A DNA stretch of 64,000 bases. Origin: Anisodus tanguticus (Eukaryota; Streptophyta; Magnoliopsida; Solanales; Solanaceae). The notes under the pieces are model-generated. The model made no database searches and was not told the origin of the DNA. It saw nothing but the letters and a program-made list of their open reading frames with translations. This document shows positions 11,966-22,572 of this stretch, piece after piece. The translations under genes and the position numbers were made by a program. The DNA is taken from positions 46,898,859-46,962,858 of the forward strand of contig CM067547.1 in assembly GCA_034509755.1 (NCBI GenBank), written 5' to 3'. Each line of letters opens with the position of its first letter. Position 1 is the stretch's first letter.

Positions 11966-12305
11966 TAAGGCTGGTCAGTGGGTCGGGTCGGCCCGGCCAC
12001 GACCCGACCCCACCCCGATCCCCCTAATAAAAAATGGTGTCGGGACTCAAAATCGGAATGGGACCTGGGCTCGTCCCACCCAAGCCTGTCCCGCCCCAGA
12101 CCCGCCCTCCCCCGCCCCTCCCCCGTCCCCTCCCCCGAACCCCTGTTTGCAAAAATGATTGTTGCACAACGGTCATGATTGTTACGTTAGATAATGCTTC
12201 TTCTAATAATTATGTTGTGAGACTTTTAAAAAATCTATTAACTCCATCTTTTCATAATCATTTTCATATAAAATGTGTGTGTCATATTTATAACTTAGTT
12301 GTAAA
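11966..12305 (+). mobile_element. hAT deletion derivative, interrupted by hAT copy 3
   Basis: Starts with the family terminus (TAAGGCTGGTCAGTGGGTC) and the G/C-rich subterminal block, then jumps near 12174 straight into the middle of the transposase (TLDNASSNNYVVR, then HIKCVCHIYNLVV). Compared with copy 3, the promoter, BED finger and the first part of the catalytic domain are deleted. At 12305 a second family terminus begins, so copy 3 has inserted into this derivative. Its right half lies beyond the later break and is not present in this window. Confidence 0.7.
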
Positions 12306-14468
12306 TAAGGCTGGCCAACGGGGAGGGTCGGCCCGGTCCCGACCTGACCCCGTTAAAAAAAATGGTAATGGGACTCGGGCTCGTCCCGCCACAGTCCTGA
12401 TTCGCTCGGTCCCGCTCGATACCCTCCCCTTTGCAAACAATATCTGTTGCACAACGGCCATTTTATATTTTGGTCGTTGTGCAACGGTCATTTTTGGCCT
12501 CCCCCAACCCCCTTAATATTTATTTTTAACCCCTAAGTTAATATATTTACATTTTAACCCAATTTCTCAACTATAAATACCTCATTTTCTCTTCATCTTT
12601 CTCACAAATCTTCCTACAATCTCTCTAATCTCTCAATCTATCTCTCTAGTCTACAAGTATACATTGTCTACTAAATATTAAATTTTATTTATTCATTTGT
12701 ATAACTACATCAAAGTTAAAAAATTGGGAGTGAAGTTGGAAACTAACTTGAGGATCATCCATCGAGCAAAGTTTCAATTTTCAACCTCGATTACACGTCG
12801 ACGTTACGTCGGCGTTTGGTACATTCGTTCCTTCTTTAAATTATTATTGTTACTTTATTTTAATTAGCGTACTTAATTTTATTATCTTTAACTATTTATT
12901 AGCATAATTAAAATGGAAGGATTAAGAGATATGTTTAAGGATAAGGGTAAGGGTAAGGGGTTTCTTCTAGTAGGGTAACAAGGGCAGGGGTACTTCTTCT
13001 AGTCATCATATTCCTAGACAAGATGATTTGGTTGATTACACACATATAGATCATGAAAATGAATTTTTTCCTGAAATACTATTAGATTTAGACGACAAGA
13101 TATTTTCTACAACTCAACCAGACTTTAATTTAGAAGATAATCTAGATGACACACCCACTAATCTAGATGACATACTCACTAATCTAGATGACACACACAC
13201 TACTGTACCTCCAACTGGAACACCTCATATTCCCCCTAGTATGAGACGATGCCCAATAAAATGAAAATTAAAATCATATGCATGAATTTTTTTATAGGGA
13301 CGAAGAGAATCAAGTAGTTAGATGTCAAATTTGTAAAAATGTTTATAAATTTAAAATGGGAAAAGGTCAGGGTGGGACGGGAGGTTTGCTGAGACATGTA
13401 CAAAACTTTCACAAAGCTAGGTGGGACCAATACCTGGCTGAAAAATCGGGTGCGCCAATGCCCTCTCATTCGGAACAAGGTTCACATACTGTCCCAAATC
13501 AAGTATAGGGTCAAATTAACCCTATGACGGGGGAATTGTAGGCCCTAAATACGATAAACATAGAGATGGGGAAGCAATAGCAAAATTAGTTGTGGTGGAG
13601 GGTTTGCCCTTTTCATTTCCTTCCACTCCTGGTTTTATTCGTTACTTTAGATATATGTATAATCATGATTTTAACGGTTTTCCCAGATCAATTGTTAGGA
13701 GGGATATATTTAAATTTGCACATGAATATCAACAATATTTACGTTATTCCTTATATCATTGTCCTGGTAAAGTATCTATCACGTCTGATATAGGCCGTAG
13801 TAATAACAGCCATGATTATTTAACGGTAACATATCATCGGATAGATTATAAATGGTCTATGCAAAAACGTATTTTAGCGTATAGATATATAGATGATAGG
13901 CACACTGGTACTTTTATTGCAGAAAATATTTATTCAGTTTGCGATTATTATGACATAACTGATAAAATTATGACTATTACATTAGATAATGCTTCTTCTA
14001 ATAATTATGCTATTAGAATTTTAAAAGATCTTTTAACTCTATCTTTTCCAAATCATTTTCATATAAAATGTGCGTGCCATATTTATAACTTAGTTGTAAA
14101 GGATGGTCTATCACTTTTTGAAGACATTCTTAATAAAATATAATTTGCTATAAACTTTATTTTTAGAAGTAATAGAATATAACGAAAAAAATATAAAAAA
14201 ACTTGTCACGGTTGTGGACTAGCTTATAGAAAAATTTCCGAAGAAGTAGCGACTCGGTGAAATTCTCTATACGAACAACTACTTGTTGTTTATGATTATA
14301 GAAGACCTATAACTTTATTTTTTAATGTCCATAATCGAAATCCAACTGATATGGTTGTAGATAACGATTGAGAAAAATTTCAGAACTTATTGTATTTCTA
14401 GAGAAATTTTTTCAAGCAACAAAAGAATTATCCGGTATATATTATCCTAATTTTTCAACTATGTTATT
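12306..14468 (+). mobile_element. hAT transposon copy 3, truncated by an LTR
   Basis: Begins with TAAGGCTGGCCAACGGGG and the G/C-rich subterminal block, with a TATA-like box at 12571-12580 and a CT-rich leader. The transposase remnant runs to 14468, where the LTR of the TORK-like complex begins (TGTTGG). The right part of the element does not reappear after the complex at 26702, so the insertion came with loss of flanking DNA. Confidence 0.75.
12912..14468 (+). pseudogene. hAT transposase pseudogene (copy 3), best-preserved catalytic segment
   Basis: From the leader ATG at about 12912, frames are broken near 12960 and 13262. The BED finger (13278-13505) shows CQIC and HVQNFH. From 13592 one frame is open for 183 codons over the first catalytic region: SITSDIGRSNN, HRIDYKWSMQ, RYIDDRHTG, TLDNASSNNYA, and the CACHIYNLVV motif. 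In hAT enzymes these stretches surround the first two catalytic acidic residues and the CxxH motif. Stops follow from 14141. The dimerisation domain is cut away by the LTR at 14469. Confidence 0.75.
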
Positions 14469-15743
14469 TGTTGGCTTTCTATTGTAGAGCAGTACGGAAA
14501 GTAAATAAATATTACAAGTGTTCGAAAGGATAAACAAATAGGCAATGTTGAGAACTGTCGCAAGCTTGTTGAGTCTTGAATCTTGATAACCTGAAATCAA
14601 GAAACAACTAAATCTGGATGGTTACAACTGTGTGCTGAGTCAAGTGATTGCACTCTCTCCTTAAGACAAGATTGCCCCGTATATATGCTTTTACGTTAAT
14701 GGGCAATAGTCTCCCAAGATAAAACAACATTTTAATCTCAACACAACAAAGCAAATAGGTTGAGTCTGACGAAGAAAACAAATATGAATTGACTTGCTGA
14801 AGATACGGAAAAGGAAGGAAGAGTTTCTGTTTTCGTCCAACGTTATTGTACTGACTTTCTCTTCTGTTTTGTCTCTGTGTATATAGTATGTCTCTGTTGT
14901 ATATATCTTGTGTATGTGTGTGTGTTTGCTCACTGTTTTTCGTCACTGTTTTGTGCTGCTGTTTTCGTGTATGTAGGTTCAACACAATTGAGCCAAAAGG
15001 CATCAATATATATCATGGATGAGGGACTCATCAACTGCCACAAACATGGCGGTTAATGGCATTAGTGAGGGTTGTTAATGACATTAGAGAGGGTTGTTAA
15101 TGGCCATTTAGAGAGGATGATTTATGGTCATGAAGGACGGCTGTTTATGGAGGAGTTAACAGCCAAGTAATGGCTGGTTAAGGCTCCAAAAAATAGCCCA
15201 AACCGTAGGCAAAAAGTTTCTGCCTTCTGTCATATCAACTTTCCAGAAACTCTAAGGACCAAACTGTAAATATTAAGCAATTTGGGATCCAAAAAGATAA
15301 TATCAGAAAGTCCCCACAGCCCACGACCCGTGACCCGTGACCCGAGTCCGGACCGGACGGGATGGGCGGGCGGCGGCGGCGCGCGTGTGGGATTAGCCTT
15401 GAACCCAAGCACATCTAGGTCCTCCCTCCTTTAAACACATGGGATACCCCTTGGGGTCCCAAACCCTTTACCACTTTAAAGACTTATAAAGAGAGCAATT
15501 CTTCTTTTTCCCACCGATGTGGTAGATTTGTCCCACACCATATTTTCATGCCTCAAACACCTTACTTCGTGGACCAATATCTCTTTCATTTCTCAACGAA
15601 ATTTGACGATTCTTGGCCCTACGGTCATCACTTAGTAGATTATGCACGTGTGAAGAGACAAACCCTCCAACATGGAGAACACTAGTATTTAATTCATTAA
15701 AGATGGGTGGACGCATCTCCCCGCCAAAGGCAAATTTCCAACA
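14469..15743 (-). mobile_element. TORK-like Copia LTR 1 (3' LTR of the minus-strand unit)
   Basis: Bounded by TGTTGG and CCAACA; near-identical to 19965-21232 and inverted relative to 25249-26701. The neighbouring purine tract, read on the minus strand just upstream of 15743 (GAAAG, AGGGGAT), is the expected polypurine primer site. It contains a run of short degenerate repeats around a TTAATGGC core (15040-15190) and a GC-rich block (15320-15400). Transcription signals were not resolved. Confidence 0.8.
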
Positions 15744-18700
15744 ATCCCCTTTATGAAAGAGAGATTTTGGCACACACACAAGGTGCCTACTTTCAGCAAT
15801 CTTTCAGCGAAAAGATATTACATCAGGAGAGGTAGCTTCCGCTTTGAACCTTCCCTAGTTGAATACCACCGGACTTACTTACTGCGCGGTGAACGTGATG
15901 TCTTGAACCGTCAGTGTTTAGTGTAAGCCAAGACAATGATACCAACATAATAACTCTCCTTATTCATTTTCATTCTTACATTTTTGTCCGTTGTGGCCGT
16001 GGACACACTTGGATTCTTAAGTGCGTTCTTTTGAGGCGGCCTGTCCTCGCACTTAAATAGGTGATCTCCTACAAGGTATCCTGTTATACCCCACTTCACA
16101 AGTGTTAGAAATCATTAAAAGTTTCCTCAACCTTAACCTCAACCATTTGAGCATCGTTACAGGTTTGGAAGCTTAACATTTACCCACCATGCAGGTAGCA
16201 CGTTAATGTCTATCGCGGGAACAACTTTGGATTCATGTTTCCGTACAGAAATTATTATCCGAAGTGCTTCTTGCTTCCACCGAAGCGCTCAACTGAACCT
16301 TTTGCAACTTAGTTTTTCCATTGAACCAAATTCTTGGGATCTCCAAGTAGTATGGTTGGGTTACCACCACAATGGTTCGTATTGTTTGGGTTTTAAGCTC
16401 ATTCCCCTAGACAGGCAGAATACTTGATCTCCGGGTAGTCCCTTAGTTAGTAAACAAGGATGTGAAACCCGTGATGATCAACTGCCATACGGTCTTATGT
16501 CTCCGACAGATCCTGAGATATGTCCAAACGCCGTCATCTGTGTCCTTCCTGAAGCCGACCGGCTAGCCACAGTTTATAACTGCTGAAGACACGGGTTTCT
16601 CCCAATAAGGGACGTCCTCTAAGGAGTTGTGAAGTTACTCAACTTCTTTAATGCTTTGTATAAAGCGATAAACTCTGATTCCATCATGAATCGGCCGATG
16701 CAAGTTTGCTTAAAGGTTTTTCTAAGACCCACCATACACATTTGCTTGTAGCTTTGGTGTTCTTCAGATTTGATGTCCAGTTTGCATCACTGTGTTCTCC
16801 CAGAACTATTGGACATCCAGAATACTATAATCCATAGATAAGCGAATAATTCAGATATCGTCATATCCGACTTAACACCTTCTATTGATCATTTATTAAG
16901 ATCATCAGTGAATTTTAGTTCAACTAATCTGTTTGTAGGCCGATACTAGGTCGGTTGTAGTGTGTACAATACATTGAACTACACGTGACCTGTGCATATC
17001 ACTTCTTGTCTATGGGTGCACCATGATTTCAAACAGTTATATCATTCATATCCATTGGTGGCTTCAACGAGACTGTCAACTCTTTCAACTGAATTTGGAG
17101 TTAGACCAGTTCGTTAGATGTCTTAGAAATCCAATTCCTAAGATGTCATCTGTGATACCCATATCTTTCATATCGAGACTTTGTTTCAATATGACTTCCA
17201 TTCTCAGACTGTTGGTTTTCCAACTGTTGGCTTTCTAACTTCAGAGTCAATATTTCTGTGGTCAGATTCGTTGTTTCTGTTTTATCTGAAACTTTCAGGA
17301 TCAAAATGTAAACATTTCAGGGACCAAAATGAAAGTTCAGGAAGAAGCCCAACAGTTTAGCAAACCAACTCTGATCCTCTTCTTCCAACTCTCCGGTTGG
17401 GAAGGCTGTTTCAACATCCATGCCACGTAAGACTGCAATGGCCATGGTTGTTAAGCTACTCACAGGGGAGCACATTTTCAAGTAGCCGAGGCCTTGTACT
17501 CGTCAGTAGATCCATCTACTTTGTACTCACTTTTGAGTATCCACTTTTACACCCCAAAGGTTCTTTTCCCGGAGGAAGATCAACCATTACACAAGTATGG
17601 TTCTATATGATGGAATCTATTTCTCTCTTTAGCTTCTTTTCAAAGCAGCCCTTTTGGAGATGACAATTCTTTGTTAATTGTCCATGGTTCGTTCTCAACC
17701 ATACAAGCTAGAAGGCTTGGAACAAGTCTTTGTTCCCTCTTTGCTCCGTCTCGGTTCAATATCTAGAATCCCTGAGTTCTGTAGATCTGGAATATTAAGT
17801 TCCGGATAGACAGCAACTTCTGAGTCCTATAGATACGAAACGTCTAGTTCTGGACAGTCAGGCCCTCGCGGGTTCTTGTTAACCTCGAGCAATTACTCAT
17901 TTTTCCTTTTTTCAAGGAAAGTTATCTTCAAAGAATTCAGCATTCTTTGACGCCAAGAGGTGATAAGCACTACTGTTATTTGCAGATCCAGTGGATATGC
18001 AATACAGTCTTAGGTACGAAACCACCTCACATCACAACATTTGTATGTGAGATCATTTCCATGTCTCACACGGAGGGTTACCCTTATCCTTATGCGTATT
18101 TCTGTTGAGAATCGTATTAGCGGTAAGGATCGTCTTGCCCCACATAATTTGGGAGTACGACTTTGCGCTTGGCTAACACCGTTAGACTGAGGTGAGTAAT
18201 GAGCAGTCATTTGATGAACGATGCTTCACATTCTCCCCCTCTATCACTATGAATTCCTCAATCCGTAGGCTTAATTGATTTTCAACTTCTGCTTTGTAGC
18301 GCTTATCCGCTTCAACAACTTCATCTTTGCTTTTCAACAAACAAAGGATGCAATATATTGTACCATCATCAATGAAGGTCACAAAGTACTTGTCTCCCCC
18401 CTCTATTTTGTATAGACTTCAAATCACCCAAGTAGGTGTGACTAAGTTCTAGAGGAGCGGTGCTTCTTTCGCTATTCCCTTGACGGAATTTGGAAAGGTC
18501 ATTTTGCCTCTTCGCCTACCTCACATTTAAATTGAGGGTTTATGTCGACAGAAGGCAACAATCTCAACATCGTTAGCTTTTGAATGACTTGCTATTTAAC
18601 GTGTCTTAATCTATGATGGCATAGATGCACGGATTACAAATATATCATTCATTTGGCTACAGACATACTGTACCATTCTTAGTTATTACAGACCTGTTGG

Positions 18701-19964
18701 ACTAGTCTCAAACCAGCTTGACCAACAGCGTCCCTTAAACCAAGTTTGGGATATGTATCACCTCATCTTAGAGTGATCTCATTCCCTGAAGTCCTATTGA
18801 GGACAACCTCTCCAACCCCTTCTACTTTAGAGGTGGCGTTGCTTCACATGAACAACCTCTTGCCCGTGGTTAGGGCGTAACCGGATCATATGTGATCCGG
18901 ATACTCGGCCCACTCCGGTTGCTTTGGCGCACCGAGTGTCCAATTTCTTTTCTGCCTTTCTTTTAGGCCTTCGGATCATTTAAGACCTGGAAACTCTGGC
19001 CCACCACACTAGGTGTCCATTACTTTTCCTATGAAATGAATTCTGGCCCCACTCCAGTCGCCCGTAGGCTTTGTATGACTGAGTGTCCAATATCATCATA
19101 TCAAAGGAATTTTGGCCCACTCCAGTCGCCCGGAGGCTTTGTATAACTAAGTGTCCAATATCATCCTATCAAAGGAATTTTGGCCCACTCCAGTCACCCG
19201 GAGGCTTTGTACGACTGAGTGTCTAATATCATCCTATGAAGGATCTTCTGCCAAATTGTGTGACAGACTCAACGTCTTTAGCTTTTAGACTTCTTCCGTT
19301 ATGATTGGTGCCTAGACAATTCTTGGCGCTTACTTAAGAGTGGTAACAGTTTTCGCATAGTTAGTGGATCTTTCTCCATCGTATGTGCGAACATACTTTA
19401 CACACTTTTAATAATTACACTTAAAAGAATGGATCTTTTTAAGTCGTTTACAAAGTCCAATCTTTAAACGGGAAAGAAGAAGAGATTAAACTTCTGATTT
19501 TAAAGCGTAAGGAATATAAATTATTTTGTGAAAACATTTTCATATTCCTCCTTACTTTAAGCCCTTTTTTTTAATCAGACATCATTTAATCTTTATTCTT
19601 GACAATGAAGAAAATAACTTATCCCAATTTCGAATTCTGGCCCACTTCAGTCACTTCATCGGACTGAGTGTCCATTTCCTCCTTACCATAATTCGGATCC
19701 TTTGTCTGGGAAAGATATAGGCCTTATGCTGCAAGATAGAACCACATCTTCAGCCTTTCCTCTTGTCCTAGTTGACATCCTCAGCCTCTCGTGAGCACTT
19801 GTTCCCACCACTCTCAGGAGCGGTGACACCATGAACACGTTGAACTTCAACAACATCATCATCACTCTCTTCAACCAGAAAACCACAGCCATATCCAGAT
19901 TTGGTCACACAACTTTTGACCGACATCTTTCGAACACTAATACTAATACAATCCTGTCTTAAAT
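15744..19964 (-). pseudogene. TORK-like Copia internal region, decayed gag-pol
   Basis: Read on the minus strand, from high to low coordinates: gag-side sequence (19890-18890) with an unusual repeat array, then integrase (about 18420-18030; DDGTIYCILCLLKSKDEV, then a PYSPQSNGVS-like HYSPQSNGVS motif), reverse transcriptase remnants (about 17700-17000; ILKQSLDMKDMGI-like stretch in mixed frames) and RNase H (about 16850-16600; a MMESEFIALYKA-like stretch is clear in the inverted copy). Stops are frequent in every frame. Next to the 5' LTR at 19964 I see no recognisable tRNA primer-binding site. It is derived from a full Ty1/Copia element but is inactive. Confidence 0.75.
18895..19240 (-). repeat. 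Tandem repeat array in the gag-side region of the Copia element
   Basis: A unit containing TGGCCCACTCCAGTCGCC, then GGCTTTGTATGACTGAGTGT recurs with a period of about 68 bp (cores at 19044, 19113 and 19181). Diverged copies of the core lie at 18906, 18997 and 19638. On the minus strand the core reads as GHSVxQS-like followed by a GVGPE-like stretch in one frame. It looks like local amplification of a coding block. Confidence 0.7.
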
Positions 19965-21232
19965 TATTGGCTTTCTATTGTAGAGCAGTACGAAAATTAA
20001 ATAAATATTACAAGTGTTTGAAAGGATAAACAAATAGGGAATGTTGTGAATTGCCGCAAGCTTCTTGAGTCTTGAATCTTGATAACCTGAAATCAAGAAA
20101 CAACTAAATCTGGATGGTTACAACTGTGTGCTGAGTCGAGTGATTGCACTCTGTCCTTAAGACAAGATTGCCCCGTATATATGCTTTTACGTTAATGGAC
20201 AATAGTCTCCCAAGATAAAACAACACTTTAATCTCAACACTACAAAGTAAATAGGTTGAGTCTGACGAAGAAAACAAATATGAATCGACTTGCTGGAGTT
20301 ACGGAAAAGGAAGGAAGAGTTTCTGTTTTCGTCCAACGTTATTGGACTGACTTTCTCTTCTATTTTGTCAATGTGTATATAGTGTGTCTCTGTTGTGTAT
20401 ATCTTGTGAATATGTGTGTGTTTGCTCACTATTTTTCGTCACTGTTTTGTGCTGCTGTTTTCGTGTATGTAGGTTCAACACAATTGAGCCAAAAGGCATC
20501 TATATATAGCATGGAGGAGGGACTCCCCAACTGCCACAAACATGGCGGTTAATGGCATTAGTGAGGGTTGTTAATGACATTAGAGAGGGCTGTTAATGGC
20601 CATTTAGAGAGGCTGATTTATGGTCATGAAGGACGGCTGTTTATGGAGGAGTTAACAGCCAAGTAATGGCTGGTTAATGCTCCAAAAAATAGCCCAAACC
20701 GTAGGCAGAAAGTTTCTGCCTTCCGTCATATCAACTTTCCAGAAACTCTAGGGACCAAACTGTAAATATTAAGCAATTTGGGATCCAAAAAGATAATATC
20801 AGAAAGTCCCCATAGCCCACGACCCGTGACCCGAGTCTGGACCGGACGGGATGGGCGGGCGGCGACGGCGCGCGTGTGGGCTTAGCCTTGAACCCAAGCA
20901 CATCTAGGTCCTCCCTCCTTTAAACACATGGGATACCCCTTGGGGTCCCAAACCCTTTACCACTTTAGAGACTTATAAAGAGAGCAATTCTTCATTTTCC
21001 CACCGATGTGGTAGATTTGTCCCACACCATATTTCCATGCCTCAAACACCTTACTTCGTGGACCAATATCTCTTTCATTTCTCAACGAAATTTGACGATT
21101 CTGGGCCCTACGGTCATCACTTAGTAGATTATGCATGTGTGAAGAGACAAAGCCTCCAACATGCAGAATACTAGTGTTTAATTCATTAAAGATGGGTGAA
21201 CGCATCTCCCCGCCAAAGGCAAATTTCCAACA
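19965..21232 (-). mobile_element. TORK-like Copia LTR 2
   Basis: Same sequence family and orientation as LTR 1, starting TATTGG (TG changed to TA) and ending CCAACA at 21232. On its high-coordinate side it is followed by 3' internal sequence of another copy (21233-22572), not by genomic flank. So this one LTR is at once the 5' LTR of the 15744-19964 unit and the 3' LTR of the next. Confidence 0.8.
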
Positions 21233-22572
21233 ATCCCCTCCATGAAAGAGAGATTTTGGCGCACACACAAGGTGCCAACTTTCAGCAATCTTTCAGCGAA
21301 AAGATATTGCATCAGGAGAGGTAGCTTCCGCTTTGAACCTTCCCTAGTTGAATACCACCGGACTTACTTACTGCGTGGTGAACGTGATGTCTTGAACCGT
21401 CAGTGTTTAGTGTAAGCCAAGACAATGATACCAACACAATAACTCTCCTTATTCGTTTTTATTCTTACGTTTTTGTCCGTTGTGACCGTGGACACACTTG
21501 GATTCTTAAGTGCGTTCTTTTGAGGCGGTCTGTCCTCGCACTTAAATAGGTGATCTCCTACAAGATATCCTGCTATACCCCACTTCACAAGTGTTAGGAA
21601 TCATTAAAAGTTTTCTCAACCTTAACCTCAACCATTTGAGGATCGTTAAGGGTTTGGAAGCTTAACCTTTACCCACCATGCAGGTAGCACTTTAATGTCT
21701 ATCGCTGGAACAACTTTGGATTCATGTTTCCGTACAGAAATCATCATCCGAAGTGTTTCTTGCTTCCACCGAAGCGCTCAACTGAACCTTTTGCAGCTTA
21801 GTTTTCCCATTGAACCAAATTCTTGGGATCTCCAATAAGTATGGTTGGGTTACCACCGCAATGGTTCGTATTGTTTGGGTTTTAAGCTCATTCCCCTAGA
21901 CAGGCAGAACACTTGATGTCCGGGTAGTCCCTTAGTTAGTAAACAAGGATGTGAAACCCGTGATGATCAACTGCCATACGGTCTTATGTCTCCGACAGAT
22001 CCTGATAGATATGTCCAGACGCCGTCATCCGTGTCCTTTCTGAAGCGGACCGGCTTGCCACCGTTTATAACTGCTGAAGACATGGGTTTCCCCCAATAAG
22101 GGACGTCCTCTAAGGAGTTGTGATGTTACTCAACTTCTTTCATGTTTTGTATAAAGCGATAAACTCCGATTCCATCATGAATCGGCCGATGCAAGTTTGC
22201 TTAAAGGTTTTTCTAAGACCCACCATACACATTTACTTGTAGCTTTGGTGTTGTTCAGATCTGATGTCCAGTTTGCATCACTGTGTTCTCCCAGAACTAT
22301 TGGACATCCAGAATACTATAATCCATAGATAAGCGAATAATTCAGATATCGTCATATCCGACTTAACACCTTCTATTGATAATTTATTAAGATCATCAGT
22401 GAATCTTAATTCAACTGATCTGTTTGTAGGCCGATACTAGGTCGGTTGTAGTGTGTACAATACATTGAACTACACGTGACCTGTGCATATCACTTCTTAT
22501 CTATGGGTGCACCATGATTTCAAACAGTTATATCATTCATATCCATTGGTGGCTTCAACGAGACTGTCAACT
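21233..22572 (-). pseudogene. 3' part of a second Copia internal region (RNase H side)
   Basis: Collinear with 15744-17071: same polypurine tract next to the LTR, same RNase H to reverse-transcriptase order on the minus strand. It ends abruptly inside the RT region at 22572, where an inverted copy begins. All frames contain stops. Confidence 0.75.

Noticed and set aside
12034..12516. Open frame of 160 codons rich in proline
   Set aside because: It is the C-rich subterminal block of the hAT element read through, plus a short transposase piece in frame; not a gene.
14608..15006. Minus-strand open frame of 132 codons, with a similar frame at 20187
   Set aside because: Repeated because the LTR is repeated; no protein features, and the longer frame is not kept in the other copies.
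18895..19240. CRISPR-like repeat array
   Set aside because: Units are directly adjacent, diverged and lack unique spacers; the sequence is plant retroelement DNA.
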